A stretch of DNA of 64,000 nt from Luteibacter sp. SG786 (GCF_011759605.1 NZ_JAAOYX010000001.1:744001-808000), one strand, 5' to 3'; positions 1-12,102 are shown, counted from the first letter of the stretch. A program made the numbers and translations. Notes: generated from the sequence alone by a model not told the origin.

Positions 1-477
1 GTTGAAGTAGTCGAGGAAGGCGCGGGTGGTGCCGAAAAGCGCCGGCTTGCCCGGTACGTCGCGGTGGCCCACCACGCGGATCCATTCGCGTTCTTCCAGG
101 GTCTTGATGATGTTCGACGACACCACCACACCGCGGATCTGTTCGATCTCCGGCCGGGTGATCGGCTGGCGGTAGGCGATGAGGGCCAGGGTTTCCAGCA
201 GGGCACGCGAGTACCGGCTGGGCTTTTCCGCCCACATGCGCGATACCCAGCCGTGAACTTCCCGTCTTACCTGGTAGCGCCAGCCGGAGGCCACTTCCAC
301 CAGTTCCACGCCTCGGCCCTCGCAGTCGGCGCCGAGCGCCGCCAGGACCTGCGTGAGTTCGTCGGTGCCGATCTCCTCGTCCTCGCCGAAGATCGCCTTG
401 AGCTGTGCGATGGTCATCGGCTGGGTCGACGCCAGCAACGCCGCTTCCACGATGGGTTTGAGCTGTTCGGGATGCAT
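1..477 (-). CDS. scpB: Segregation and condensation protein B, 3' end outside window
   Basis: ScpB is the winged-helix partner of ScpA in the SMC-ScpAB condensin complex that organises and segregates the chromosome in the cytoplasm. The 159 visible residues start MHPEQLKPIVEAALLAS, include IAYRQPITRPEIEQIRG and run on to RDVPGKPALFGTTRAFLDY, all typical of ScpB. The gene runs off the left edge, so the C-terminus is not visible. The ATG at 477 lies 41 bp after the scpA stop, so the two genes are probably one operon read leftward. Confidence 0.95.
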   Translation of the reverse strand, partial: MHPEQLKPIVEAALLASTQPMTIAQLKAIFGEDEEIGTDELTQVLAALGADCEGRGVELVEVASGWRYQVRREVHGWVSRMWAEKPSRYSRALLETLALIAYRQPITRPEIEQIRGVVVSSNIIKTLEEREWIRVVGHRDVPGKPALFGTTRAFLDYFN

Positions 478-518
478 AGGCCCTTGGGTGATGGTTGCTG
501 GCCCCCGGGTGGGAGCCG

Positions 519-1403
519 TCAGGCGAGCGCTTCTTCCGGCTCGGCCTCGGTATGTGCCTTCGTCTTCAGGTAGATCGGCCCGAGGGCTTCTTCCTGCACG
601 ATCTCGATGAGCATTTCCTTGGCCAGTTCGAGCATGGCCAGGAAGGTGACCACCACGCCGAGGCGGCCTTCGCTCACGTCGAACAATGTTTCGAAGCGGT
701 GGAAACCGCCGCCCTCGCTGAGCGTGCCGAGGAGGTCGCCCATGCGCTGGCGCACGCTGAGCGGTTCGCGCTGGATCGCATGGTGCGTGAACAGGTCGGC
801 GCGGTTGAGCACGTCCTTGAGCGCGAGCAGGAGCTCCCTGAGGTCGAGCGGCGGTGGTACGCGCACCACGTTGTGCTCGCCCACGAAGGCGTGAACCACC
901 GTGGTGTCTCGTTCCAGGCGCGGCAGTTCGTCGATATCCGCCGCAGCCCTCTTGAAGCGTTCGTACTCCTGGAGCCGCCGGACCAGCTCGGCGCGGGGAT
1001 CTTCCTCCACGCCTTCCTCGGCCGGCGGCCGGGGAAGCAGCAACCTGGACTTGATCTCCGCCAGGATGGCGGCCATCAGCAGGTACTCCGCCGCCAGCTC
1101 CAGGCGCATCACCTCGCGCATCATCTCGATGTAGTCCATGTACTGCCGGGTGATTTCGGCCACAGGGATATCGAGAATGTCGAGGTTCTGCCGGCGGATC
1201 AGGTAAAGCAACAGGTCCAGCGGACCTTCGAACGATTCGAGGATGACTTCGAGCGCGTCCGGCGGGATGTACAGGTCCTGCGGCATCTGCAGCACCGGTT
1301 GCCCGCGCACCAGCGCGAGGGGCATTTCCTGCTGCTGCGGTATGCCCGCGAAGGCATCCTGGGCTTTTTCGACCACCTGGACTTCGGTTGTCTCGTTAGT
1401 CAT
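519..1403 (-). CDS. scpA: Segregation and condensation protein A
   Basis: ScpA is the kleisin subunit that bridges SMC heads and binds ScpB. The roughly 294-residue protein contains FEGPLDLLLYLIRRQNLDI, the hallmark N-terminal kleisin motif that contacts SMC, then VAEITRQYMDYI and a C-terminal winged-helix region (VVTFLAMLELAKE) expected to bind the SMC cap. ATG 1403 is preferred; an in-frame GTG lies two codons upstream at 1409. It has a leading low-complexity segment of about 45 residues before the core. scpB follows directly. Confidence 0.95.
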   Translation of the reverse strand: MTNETTEVQVVEKAQDAFAGIPQQQEMPLALVRGQPVLQMPQDLYIPPDALEVILESFEGPLDLLLYLIRRQNLDILDIPVAEITRQYMDYIEMMREVMRLELAAEYLLMAAILAEIKSRLLLPRPPAEEGVEEDPRAELVRRLQEYERFKRAAADIDELPRLERDTTVVHAFVGEHNVVRVPPPLDLRELLLALKDVLNRADLFTHHAIQREPLSVRQRMGDLLGTLSEGGGFHRFETLFDVSEGRLGVVVTFLAMLELAKEMLIEIVQEEALGPIYLKTKAHTEAEPEEALA

Positions 1404-1716
1404 CGGCACACGTCAGAAGGGTCGCTTGAGCGACCGGTAGCGCAACAATCGATGCCGTCCGGCGGCCGTACCGCCACCTCGCCCGGCATGCCACGCATCG
1501 TCGCCGACGAGCGATAGGCATGGCCGCTGGACACCCCAGGAGGGTCACCGTCTGTGAAGGAACGTCGGGAGCAGAGCGCGGCCGGTCTCAGCAACGGACC
1601 GGTGAAGGCGCGACGCCCGAATAAGTTCACCCGATTGCCGTACAGGGTATCGCCTGTGCCCATGCAAGTCCAGCGGTGGGCGCCAGCGTGGGCGGGGCTT
1701 GCGGCACAATAGGTCC
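1404..1716. other. Intergenic region between divergent scpA and dinB
   Basis: This 313-bp stretch shows no convincing gene. Both flanking genes are transcribed away from it, so it should hold both promoters. A short perfect inverted repeat, GGTCGCT-TG-AGCGACC, lies near 1419-1434 just upstream of scpA. I saw no clear LexA box before dinB and no riboswitch consensus I could name. Confidence 0.5.
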
Positions 1717-2904
1717 ATGCAGCCTGCCCAGCGCGCCATCATCCACGTCGACATGGACGCCTTCTACGCGTCCGTGGAGGAACTGGACGACCCCTCGCTG
1801 GTGGGAAAACCGGTGATCGTGGCCGGCCTGGGCCGCCGGGGCGTGGTTTCCACGGCGAATTACGAGGCGCGCAAGTACGGGGTGCGTTCCGCCATGGCTA
1901 CCTCGGAGGCGCGCCGGCGCTGTCCCGAAGGCGTCTATATCTTCCCTCGCCATGCCCGCTACCAGGAGATCTCGAACGTGGTCTTTGGCGTCTTCGCCGA
2001 GGTCACGCCGATGATCGAGGGGCTTTCGCTGGACGAGGCCTTCCTGGACGTTACCGCCAGCCTGAGACTGTTCTCATCCATCGAGGCCATTGGGCACCGC
2101 GTGAAGGAGGAGATCCGGGCGAGGACCGGCCTCAACGCCTCCGTGGGCATGGCCCATAACAAGCTCTTGGCCAAGCTGGCCAGCGAACTGTCGAAGCCGA
2201 ACGGTTTCCTGCGCATCGCGCCCGAGGAGATCCGGGGCTACCTCGATCCCCTGCCTGTGGGCCGCATGTGGACGGTGGGGAAAGTGGCCGAGGAGGCCCT
2301 GCATCGGGTCGGTATCCGCACTATCGGCGATATCGTTCGGGCGGATGCCTGGCGATTGAACAAGGCCGTGGGCGAACGCCATGCGACGCTCCTGCGCGAG
2401 CTCTGCCGGGGCGAGGATCGCCGGCCGGTGGTCACCGATGCGCCCGAGGTCTCGATCGGCGCCGAATGGACGTTCGAATATGACCTGGAGGAACTCTCCA
2501 TCGCCGAGGCATGGCTGCTTCGGCAGTGCGAAAAGGTGGGTGCACGGGCCCGGTCCCGAGGCGTGAACGCCCGAACGGTATCGGTGAAGCTGCGCGAGCC
2601 GCCGTTCACCACCCACAGCCGGCAGGCACAGATGTCCGTTCCCGGCAATGCCACGCCCGAGATCTATGCCGTGGCACGGCGCTTGCTTCAGGTCTGGTGG
2701 AACCAGCATCCCCGGCCAAGGCTGCGTTTGCTGGGTGTGACGCTGTCGGGTTTCGATGCCAGGCATGGCGACGAGCAGCAGGACATGTTCGCCGCGCCGG
2801 TCTCGGACAAGCTGTCCGACGGTGTCCAGGACCTGATCAACAGCCGCTTCGGAGCAGGGGCGCTGGTTCGGGCCGGTGTGCTGAAAACGCGCGGAAACGA
2901 GTGA
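1717..2904 (+). CDS. dinB: DNA polymerase IV, Y-family translesion polymerase
   Basis: DinB copies across damaged or misaligned templates without proofreading. The 395-residue product opens with IIHVDMDAFYASVEELDDP, carrying the first metal-binding aspartate and the steric-gate Tyr region, and has GLSLDEAFLDVT, the catalytic Asp-Glu motif. It continues with NKLLAKLASELSKPNG, an HhH thumb and a little-finger domain. Length is slightly above the usual 350. ATG 1717 is chosen over a TTG six codons upstream because homology begins at AIIHVDMDAF. No SOS box is obvious in the leader. Confidence 0.95.
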   Translation: MQPAQRAIIHVDMDAFYASVEELDDPSLVGKPVIVAGLGRRGVVSTANYEARKYGVRSAMATSEARRRCPEGVYIFPRHARYQEISNVVFGVFAEVTPMIEGLSLDEAFLDVTASLRLFSSIEAIGHRVKEEIRARTGLNASVGMAHNKLLAKLASELSKPNGFLRIAPEEIRGYLDPLPVGRMWTVGKVAEEALHRVGIRTIGDIVRADAWRLNKAVGERHATLLRELCRGEDRRPVVTDAPEVSIGAEWTFEYDLEELSIAEAWLLRQCEKVGARARSRGVNARTVSVKLREPPFTTHSRQAQMSVPGNATPEIYAVARRLLQVWWNQHPRPRLRLLGVTLSGFDARHGDEQQDMFAAPVSDKLSDGVQDLINSRFGAGALVRAGVLKTRGNE

Positions 2905-2983
2905 CAGCAGTCATATGCATACGTCATCCAGGCTGCTCTAATGTGTCCGTTTGTGACACGGAAGGTAAGTAGCGAGGTGCGTC

Positions 2984-3391
2984 ATGCCGATCACGACGGG
3001 CAAGGACGAGGTATCGGGATGGGTGGAGAAGCTGATGTCGAACGATAGGGACGATCCCAATACCCGCTATCGCCATGCGCGGATGCGGGTGCAGACCGCG
3101 GTTCTCATGAGCCGCGGCGGCGAGGCGCACCCGACCGACCTGGTAGACATCTCGGCCACTGGGGCACTGCTGCGTCGCCCCCTGGGCTGGCGGGGCGAAC
3201 CAGGCCAGACCTGGATCCTCGACATGATCTTCGGGCACGACCTGCACATTCACCTCGAAGCTTCGGTGGCCCGGGTGTCCGCACGGCAGATCGGCATGGA
3301 ATACACGCTCATCCCGGAAGACAAGCAGGCCTCGTTGTGGGAACTGCTTGGCGGGTACGCCGACACGCTGGAAACCTGGAAGGACGATTGA
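2984..3391 (+). CDS. PilZ domain protein, probable c-di-GMP receptor
   Basis: This 135-residue cytoplasmic protein is almost entirely one PilZ domain. The RYRHARMRVQ segment provides the Arg-rich RxxxR element and DLVDISATGALL the D/NxSxxG element that together bind cyclic di-GMP. A 30-residue polar N-terminal extension precedes them. GAGGT sits 5 nt before ATG 2984. It stands alone between dinB and a REP element, so its output pathway (motility, adhesion, exopolysaccharide) cannot be read from context. Confidence 0.85.
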   Translation: MPITTGKDEVSGWVEKLMSNDRDDPNTRYRHARMRVQTAVLMSRGGEAHPTDLVDISATGALLRRPLGWRGEPGQTWILDMIFGHDLHIHLEASVARVSARQIGMEYTLIPEDKQASLWELLGGYADTLETWKDD

Positions 3392-3428
3392 CGTCTGCAG
3401 GAGTCGGCCGCGAGACGCGGCTGATATC

Positions 3429-3511
3429 TGTGGGAGCCGGCTTTGCCGGCGATCCCGCGGCAGCGGGCAACCTTGGCGCGAGCACCCATCGCCGCTGAAG
3501 CGGCTCCCACA
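3429..3511. repeat. REP-type palindromic element 1
   Basis: The 83-bp unit begins TGTGGGAGCCGG and ends in its complement CGGCTCCCACA, enclosing smaller hairpins (CCGGCTTTGCCGG, CCCGCGGCAGCGGG, GCCGCTGAAGCGGC). Near-identical units occur at 9756, 14904 and 46676. It separates convergent genes (PilZ and fadD) and may act as transcription boundary or mRNA stabiliser. Confidence 0.9.
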
Positions 3512-3538
3512 GGAGGCCGCTCCAACAGGACAGGCCCC

Positions 3539-5230
3539 TCAGGCCGCCTGCTTCTTCTTCCGCTCTTCGTCGCGCAGTTCGCGACGCAGGATCTTGCCTA
3601 CGTTCGTCTTCGGCAGGGCGTCGCGGAACTCGATCTGCTTCGGGCGCTTGTAGCCGGTGAGGTTTTCCCGGCAGTACTCCTTGAGCGCCTCGATCGTCAG
3701 CGACGGGTCCTTCCGCACCACGAAGAGCTTCACTACCTCGCCCGAGTGTTCGTCTTCTACGCCCACGGCCGCGACCTCGGCTACGCCGGGGTGGTGCATG
3801 ACGACGTCTTCGATCTCGTTCGGGTACACGTTGAAACCGGAGACGAGGATCATGTCCTTCTTGCGGTCGACGATGTAGACATAGCCGTTGGCATCCATCT
3901 TTGCGATGTCGCCCGTGCGCAGCCACCCTTCGGCGTCGAGCACTTTCGCGGTTTCTTCCGGCTGGCCCCAGTAGCCCTTCATCACCTGCGGGCCCTTGAT
4001 GCAGAGCTCGCCGGCTTCGCCAACCGGCAGCACGGTGCCGTCTTCAGCTCTGATCTGCACGTAGGTCGACGAAATAGGCAGGCCAATCGAACCGTTGTAT
4101 TCCTTGAGGTCCAGCGGATTGATGCACGCGGCGGGCGAGGTCTCGGTGAGGCCATAGGCTTCGGCGAGCGTGACGCCGGTGGTCTTCTTCCAGCGCTCGG
4201 CGACACTGCGCTGCACCGCCATGCCGCCGCCCAGCGACAGATGCAGGCGCGAGAAGTCGAGGTCGGCGAAGCCGGGCGTGTTGAGCAGCCCGTTGAAGAG
4301 CGTGTTGACGCCCGTGATGGCCGTAAACTTCTCTTTCGAAAGCTCCTTCACGAAGCCCTTCATGTCGCGCGGATTGGTGATCAGCAGGTTCATCGCGCCC
4401 AAGCGCGTGAAGACGAGGCCGTTCGCCGTCAACGAGAAGATGTGGTACAGCGGCAGCGCCGTAACGATGATCTCTTCACCCGCCGTCGCGGAGCCGCTGA
4501 TCCAGGCATCCGCCTGGAGCATGTTCGCGATCATGTTGCGGTGGGTGAGCATGGCGCCCTTGGCCACGCCCGTGGTGCCGCCGGTGTACTGCAGGAAGGC
4601 GATATCGTCGTGCCCGATGTTCACGGCCGGCATGGGATGCGCCTTGCCACGCTCCAGTGCGGTGCGGAAGCGCACGGCACCGGGCAGGTTGAAGGCCGGC
4701 ACTTCCTTGCGGATGTTCTTCACCACGAAGTTGATGATGTTGCCCTTCGGGAAGCCAACCATGTCGCCGACGGCGGTGGTGATCACGTGCTGCACCTTGG
4801 TGCCGTCCAGTGCGTGCTGGGCGGTGGCCGCGAAATTGTCCAGCACCAGGAGTGCCTTCGCACCCGAATCTTCCAGTTGGTGATGCAGTTCGCGGGCGGT
4901 GTACAGCGGATTCGTGTTCACTACGGTCAGGCCGAGCCGCAGGGCGCCGAAAAGCGCGATGGGATACTGCAGCAGGTTCGGCAGCATGATCGCCAGGCGG
5001 TCGCCCTTCTTCAGGCCGAGTTCGCCGGACAGATAGCCTGCGAACGCTCGGGAAAGCTCATCGATCTGCCCGTAGGTGAGAACCTTGCCGAAGTTCGAGA
5101 ACGCAGGGCGACCACGAAATTTCTGAAAGGATTCTTCGAGAACGGCCGCAATGGAGCGGAATGCGTTGACGTCGATGTCGGCGGGAACGCCGGCCGGGTA
5201 GTGGTCAAGCCACGGACGCTCGATGCTCAT
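3539..5230 (-). CDS. fadD: Long-chain fatty-acid-CoA ligase
   Basis: FadD activates fatty acids to acyl-CoA with ATP, at the inner face of the cytoplasmic membrane, for beta-oxidation or signalling. The 563-residue protein carries the AMP-binding P-loop LQYTGGTTGVAKGAMLTH, the AYGLTETSPAACINPL motif, GWLRTGDIAKMDANGYVYI and a C-terminal lysine region YKRPKQIEFRDALPKTNVGK. Length matches E. coli FadD (561). It is monocistronic by position, with a REP downstream. In plant-associated relatives FadD-like ligases also feed quorum-signal turnover; nothing here shows that directly. Confidence 0.93.
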   Translation of the reverse strand: MSIERPWLDHYPAGVPADIDVNAFRSIAAVLEESFQKFRGRPAFSNFGKVLTYGQIDELSRAFAGYLSGELGLKKGDRLAIMLPNLLQYPIALFGALRLGLTVVNTNPLYTARELHHQLEDSGAKALLVLDNFAATAQHALDGTKVQHVITTAVGDMVGFPKGNIINFVVKNIRKEVPAFNLPGAVRFRTALERGKAHPMPAVNIGHDDIAFLQYTGGTTGVAKGAMLTHRNMIANMLQADAWISGSATAGEEIIVTALPLYHIFSLTANGLVFTRLGAMNLLITNPRDMKGFVKELSKEKFTAITGVNTLFNGLLNTPGFADLDFSRLHLSLGGGMAVQRSVAERWKKTTGVTLAEAYGLTETSPAACINPLDLKEYNGSIGLPISSTYVQIRAEDGTVLPVGEAGELCIKGPQVMKGYWGQPEETAKVLDAEGWLRTGDIAKMDANGYVYIVDRKKDMILVSGFNVYPNEIEDVVMHHPGVAEVAAVGVEDEHSGEVVKLFVVRKDPSLTIEALKEYCRENLTGYKRPKQIEFRDALPKTNVGKILRRELRDEERKKKQAA

Positions 5231-5355
5231 GAATCGGACGGACTCCAGAAAAGGGCGCTGGCACGGTCATTCGTGCGGTCGCGAGGCATTGGAGCATACG
5301 CGTGCGTATAGCGGCAAGCCGCGCCGCAGCGCGTCCAGCGAGGAGGAAACAACGC

Positions 5356-5787
5356 ATGTGGAAGGTGGGAAGGGTGGTGCTGTGCCTGCTTTTCGCCGGC
5401 TTTGCCGGTTGCCGTCACACGCCCGACGAGGAGCAGGTGCGTCACGCGATCGCGGCGACGGCCGAGGCTGCCGAGCAAGGCAAGGCCGGCGACACGGTGG
5501 CGGCGTTGACGGAAGACTTCGACGGGAACGCCGGCGCGCTGGATCGCCGCGCGCTGAGCAACCTCGTGCGCGTATACGCGCTGCGCGGACAGAAGGTGCA
5601 CGTTCTGATGGGCCCGACCGAGGTGGACAGGCGAGGAGACCGGATGGTGGCGACCTTTACCGTGACGCTCACCGCAGGGGCTGGCGTGCTCCCCGACGAC
5701 GCGGGGGCCTACACGGTGGAAACCGGTTGGCGCAAGGACGATGGCGAGTGGCGCTGCTTCGCCGCCACATGGAAACGCGCGTTGTAG
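5356..5787 (+). CDS. Small predicted lipoprotein of unknown function
   Basis: The 143-residue product has a lipoprotein signal, MWKVGRVVLCLLFAGFAGC, with Cys19 as the likely lipidation site, so it should be membrane-anchored in the envelope. The mature part (acidic helix followed by alternating beta strands such as GDRMVATFTVTLTAG and GEWRCFAATWK) resembles the small NTF2/SnoaL-like fold, but that is a guess from pattern. AGGAGG at 5341-5346 fixes the start at 5356, not the earlier in-frame codon at 5302. It is convergent with acnA. Confidence 0.75.
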   Translation: MWKVGRVVLCLLFAGFAGCRHTPDEEQVRHAIAATAEAAEQGKAGDTVAALTEDFDGNAGALDRRALSNLVRVYALRGQKVHVLMGPTEVDRRGDRMVATFTVTLTAGAGVLPDDAGAYTVETGWRKDDGEWRCFAATWKRAL

Positions 5788-5796
5788 CGCAAAAAA

Positions 5797-5820
5797 AACG
5801 CCCCGGTTTCCCGGGGCGTT
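5797..5820 (-). terminator. Rho-independent terminator of acnA
   Basis: Ten-bp perfect stem AACGCCCCGG / CCGGGGCGTT with a 4-nt loop. On the minus strand it is followed by eight T residues (the A-run at 5791-5798), so it best serves acnA; it may also stop the convergent lipoprotein gene, where only a weak T-tract follows. Confidence 0.9.
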
Positions 5821-5833
5821 CTTCGGTGGCTTA

Positions 5834-8578
<2,745 letters not shown>

Positions 8579-8763
8579 GCTGTACTCCTGGCGTGGTTCT
8601 TGAGCTGGGGAGGCCGGGGCCCTTGCGGGCCGCCAAAGGCGTCGATTATCGCGCAGTCTGCCGTTCGTGTGCGACCGCCATGAGACCGGCTGCGGCTAGA
8701 ATGGCCGGTCCGCGGCGAATGTCGCGGGAATTCTGGGCGCGAAAAGGATGAGGGCGGCGGATC

Positions 8764-9729
8764 GTGGGCGCAAACGCATTTGATGGCACGCAGCGTTCGA
8801 TGATTTCGATGGCCCTGTCGTCCGTTTCCCTTCGCGACCTCGCCCTGGTGCAGGCCGTGGCCCGGGAGGGCAGTTTCAACAGTGCGGCCCGGGCCATGTA
8901 CATCAGCCCCTCCGGGCTGTCCCACCAGGTGCAGAAGGTAGAGCAAGCCCTGGGTGCGCCACTCTTCGAGCGGGGCGGCCGGCGTGTCGTCCCCACCGCC
9001 AGCGGGCAACGGCTGCTGGGCTACATCGAAGACGTGCTGGCATCCGCGGAGCACCTCGAGCATGCCGCAAGGGCCGGTGAGGTCGCCTTCGGCGGGGAGC
9101 TGAGGCTGGGCGTTCCCTCCACCTTGGGCCCCTACCTCCTTCCACACTTCATCGAGCCGTTCCCGCAGCGCTTTCCCGGGGCGCGGCTGACCATTTCCGA
9201 AGGCAAGCCCAGGGGGCTCCTGAGGCGGTTGCACGAGGGCGAGCTCGACGCCGTGCTGGCGCCACCGGCGGCGACGGTCACGGGCCTGGAGGCCACCGCG
9301 TTGTTCTTCGAGCCCTACGAGCTGATGCTCCACGCGGCTCATCCCCTGGCGGGTCGGGCGTCGGTCGCGCTCGGTGATCTGGATGCGGCGGAGGCCACGC
9401 TCATGGCCGAAAGCCACGGCAGCGGCGTGTCCGATCTGGGCATGACGGGCCCGGCGCGGCCGGAGCGCATCCAGGATCTCAGCATCGAAAGCCTCGCCAC
9501 GCTGGTGGCCCTGCGCGGCGGCTACACGCTGGTGCCGATCCTGGCGCACGAGCGGCTTGGGTCCATTCCGAACGTGGTGCTCGCTGCGGTGGAGGGCGCC
9601 CGGCCCGGGCGGCACATCTCGCTGTATTGGCGCAGCGCCACGCCCTGGCGCGAAGATCTGGCCGGGTTCGGCGAGTTGCTGCGCGGGCTGGCGGAAACGA
9701 TTCCCGGCCTCGAAGCAGCGCGCGCCTGA
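8764..9729 (+). CDS. LysR-family regulator, OxyR-like but without cysteines
   Basis: An N-terminal winged helix-turn-helix (about residues 22-80, SLRDLALVQAVAREGSF) is followed by a LysR substrate domain. The effector half lines up with OxyR: GELRLGVPSTLGPYLLPHF matches the OxyR GPLHIGLIPTVGPYLLPH block, and YWRSATPWREDL matches its C-terminal strand. The region where OxyR has its redox cysteines reads AESHGSGVSDLGMTG, and the whole protein has no cysteine. It cannot sense peroxide by disulfide. It is divergent from acnA, its most likely target. The start is uncertain: GTG 8764 is taken, ATG 8800 is possible. Confidence 0.85.
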   Translation: MGANAFDGTQRSMISMALSSVSLRDLALVQAVAREGSFNSAARAMYISPSGLSHQVQKVEQALGAPLFERGGRRVVPTASGQRLLGYIEDVLASAEHLEHAARAGEVAFGGELRLGVPSTLGPYLLPHFIEPFPQRFPGARLTISEGKPRGLLRRLHEGELDAVLAPPAATVTGLEATALFFEPYELMLHAAHPLAGRASVALGDLDAAEATLMAESHGSGVSDLGMTGPARPERIQDLSIESLATLVALRGGYTLVPILAHERLGSIPNVVLAAVEGARPGRHISLYWRSATPWREDLAGFGELLRGLAETIPGLEAARA

Positions 9730-9755
9730 CGGTTCCTCATGTGGGCGTCGCTTCA

Positions 9756-9839
9756 TGTGGGAGCCGCTTCAGTGGCGATGGGGTGCTAGCGACAAGCTTG
9801 CCCGCTGTCGCGGGATCGCCGGCATAGCCGGCTCCCACA
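9756..9839. repeat. REP-type palindromic element 2
   Basis: TGTGGGAGCCGC...CGGCTCCCACA unit in the opposite orientation to element 1, lying between the convergent LysR gene and hflD. Internal hairpins include CCCGCTGTCGCGGG and GCCGGCATAGCCGGC. Confidence 0.9.
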
Positions 9840-9852
9840 CAAAAAGAACGCA

Positions 9853-10479
9853 TCAACCCCCGTCGTCGAGGGTCGAACCGGTCAGCAGCCCGCGGGCCAG
9901 CATCGCGCACTGCTTGCGGTGAATGAGCAGCTGCCATTGACGGCCACCCAACTGGTGCCAAAGCACCGCCGAGCGCACCGACGCCAGTAACGCGGCGCGA
10001 ACCCGATCCACGTTGCCCTTTTGCTGCAGGTAGGCAGGCGTACCGGTAACCATGACGCGCGGCTTCAGCGTCGAAAGAGTGGACGCGTACAGCTCGGCGA
10101 GCCGGGCCGTCACGTTCGGATGCGCGAGCCCGAAATGCTCCACCTGCCGCTGCGCGGACACGATACCTTCGCGCAGGCGGTCGAGCAGGGGCCGGTTGCG
10201 CGACAGCGATCGCTCGAGGCGCAGTACCGTGACCGCCATGCGCATCACGGCGACATCGCGCGTCTGGTCTTCGAATTGCGCCACCAGTGTTCGCAGCCCG
10301 CGACGCACGCCGGACACGCCGCCATACACGGAAGCCACCGAGTCCGCGTCGATGCGGAACACGCTGGCCAGGCTGCTTTCGAACGCCGCCTCGTCGCAGC
10401 GGCCATCGGTGGCCAGTTGCTGGGCCAGCGCGGCGCCCTGGAAAACGCCTGCCAGGGCGAGGACACGTTCTTCGTTCAT
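9853..10479 (-). CDS. hflD: HflD family protein
   Basis: The 208-residue protein matches the HflD family: MNEERVLALAGVFQGAALAQQLA at the start, ADSVASVYGGVSGVRRGL, and a helical C-terminus KGNVDRVRAALLASVRSAV. In E. coli HflD is a peripheral membrane protein that affects lambda CII stability; its native role is not settled. The gene is 43 bp after mnmA, preserving the E. coli order nudJ-mnmA-hflD, though purB does not follow here and a REP lies at its end. Confidence 0.92.
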   Translation of the reverse strand: MNEERVLALAGVFQGAALAQQLATDGRCDEAAFESSLASVFRIDADSVASVYGGVSGVRRGLRTLVAQFEDQTRDVAVMRMAVTVLRLERSLSRNRPLLDRLREGIVSAQRQVEHFGLAHPNVTARLAELYASTLSTLKPRVMVTGTPAYLQQKGNVDRVRAALLASVRSAVLWHQLGGRQWQLLIHRKQCAMLARGLLTGSTLDDGG

Positions 10480-10522
10480 GCGTAGGGCTCAGGGGGGAAC
10501 AGGGGGAGGTGTGGAAGCAATG

Positions 10523-11620
10523 TCATGAGGCAAGGCCGCCGTAGGGCGCATCGGTGGCCGCGATGACCGCGCCGCCGAGGCAGGCCTCGCCGTCGTACAG
10601 CACCACCGACTGGCCGGGTGTCACGGCGCGCTGCGGTTCGTCGAACACGACGAGCAAGTGGTCGCCTCGGACCTCGACCGTGCACACCTGGTCGGACTGC
10701 CGGTAACGGGTCTTGGCGGTGCAACGAAAGGCCAGGGCGGGCGGTTCGCCTGCGACCCAGGTGACGTCCGTGGCTTCCAGGCGGGTGGATTGCAACCAGC
10801 GGTTCTCGCCACCCTGCGCCACGATCAGCGTATTCGTGGGGACGTCCTTACCCACCACGTACCACGGTTCGTTCGGCGCATCGGCGCGGCCGCCAATCCC
10901 GAGTCCGTTGCGCTGGCCCAGCGTGTAATACATCACGCCCTGGTGTTCGCCGATCGTGCGCCCTTCCGGATCGACCATGAGCCCCGCCTTCGCAGGCAGG
11001 TACTGCGCGAGGAACGCGCGGAAATCGCGCTCGCCGATGAAGCAGATGCCCGTGGAATCTTTCTTCGCGTGCGTGGGCAGGGCGGCTTCGCGTGCCATCT
11101 CCCGCACGCGGGGCTTTTCGATCTCCCCCACGGGAAACAAGGTGGCCGCGAGCTGTCGCTGGCCCAGTGCGTGAAGGAAGTAGCTCTGGTCCTTCGCGGC
11201 GTCGACGGCACGCAGCAGGCGGTAGCGGCCGTCGCAAAAATCCACGCGCGCGTAATGGCCGGTGGCGATCTTTTCCGCGCCGAGGGCCTGCGCGTGCTCA
11301 AGGAACGTCTTGAACTTGATTTCCCGGTTGCACAGCACGTCGGGGTTCGGCGTGCGCCCCGCCGCGTATTCGGCCAGGAAATAGGCGAACACGCCGTCCC
11401 AGTACTCCCCCGCAAAATTTCGCGCATGGAAGGGGATGCCCAGGCGGCCGCACACGGCGACGGCGTCCTTGCGATCCTGGTCGGTGGTGCAGGGGCCGGA
11501 TCGGTCGTCTTCTTCCCAGTTCTGCATGAACATGCCTTCGACCTCGTGCCCGGCCTGCTGGAGCAGGAGGGCCGCGACCGAGGAATCGACGCCGCCGGAG
11601 ACGCCGAGAACCACTTTCAC
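10523..11620 (-). CDS. mnmA: tRNA-specific 2-thiouridylase
   Basis: MnmA puts the 2-thio group on wobble U34 of tRNA-Lys, -Glu and -Gln using sulfur relayed by IscS/Tus proteins. The 365 residues begin [20 protein letters not shown], a PP-loop ATPase motif, and include catalytic cysteines in [16 protein letters not shown] and [13 protein letters not shown]. The start is GTG 11620, which shares four bases (GTGA) with the stop of nudJ, so translation is probably coupled. hflD follows in the same operon. Confidence 0.96.
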   Translation of the reverse strand: MKVVLGVSGGVDSSVAALLLQQAGHEVEGMFMQNWEEDDRSGPCTTDQDRKDAVAVCGRLGIPFHARNFAGEYWDGVFAYFLAEYAAGRTPNPDVLCNREIKFKTFLEHAQALGAEKIATGHYARVDFCDGRYRLLRAVDAAKDQSYFLHALGQRQLAATLFPVGEIEKPRVREMAREAALPTHAKKDSTGICFIGERDFRAFLAQYLPAKAGLMVDPEGRTIGEHQGVMYYTLGQRNGLGIGGRADAPNEPWYVVGKDVPTNTLIVAQGGENRWLQSTRLEATDVTWVAGEPPALAFRCTAKTRYRQSDQVCTVEVRGDHLLVVFDEPQRAVTPGQSVVLYDGEACLGGAVIAATDAPYGGLAS

Positions 11621-12102
11621 GAGCGTGCCTCCGGAAGCAGGCTGGACACGGTATCCAGGGGCAGGCGGCGCCCGTCCAGCCAGGCATCGATGGCGTGCAG
11701 CACGAGCGGCGTGCGCAGGCGATCGCCCAGCGCCTCGATCTCGTCGCGGCGTAGCCACAGCGCGCGGTGAATGCCCTCGTCGAGGGGGAGGGACGGGTCG
11801 TGCGAAAGCACGTGTCCGGCAAAGGCAAAGCGAAGTACCTGTTCGCCATGCTCCGAACTGGTCCACTGCCAGACGCCGAGGAACGCGTCCAGGGCCACGT
11901 GGTGACCCGTTTCTTCCAGTGTTTCGCGCACGGCGGCGGCCTGAAGCGTCTCGCCCGGGTCGAGGTGCCCGGCGGGCTGGTTGTAGGCGAGGCGGCCCAG
12001 CGCTTCTTCCTCCACGATGAGGAACCGGTCGCCCTGGGCTATGACACAGGCCACCGTGACCCGGGGGCACCACACGGTTCCGTTGGGAATTGTCTGCGGC
12101 AT
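11617..12102 (-). CDS. nudJ: NUDIX hydrolase, NudJ-like
   Basis: The 161-residue protein carries a full NUDIX box, [22 protein letters not shown] (read in two parts: GHLDPGETL and VRETLEETG), which binds Mg2+ and hydrolyses nucleoside diphosphate-X bonds. Its place directly before mnmA, with a 4-bp GTGA overlap, is the same as nudJ (ymfB) in E. coli, whose enzyme acts on nucleoside di- and triphosphates and HMP-PP. The start at ATG 12102 leaves room for a divergent promoter region shared with clpS. Confidence 0.9.
   Translation of the reverse strand: MPQTIPNGTVWCPRVTVACVIAQGDRFLIVEEEALGRLAYNQPAGHLDPGETLQAAAVRETLEETGHHVALDAFLGVWQWTSSEHGEQVLRFAFAGHVLSHDPSLPLDEGIHRALWLRRDEIEALGDRLRTPLVLHAIDAWLDGRRLPLDTVSSLLPEARS

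Noticed and set aside
1404-1716. Possible riboswitch between scpA and dinB
   Set aside because: GC-rich with some inverted repeats, but no consensus of a known riboswitch class could be matched on either strand.
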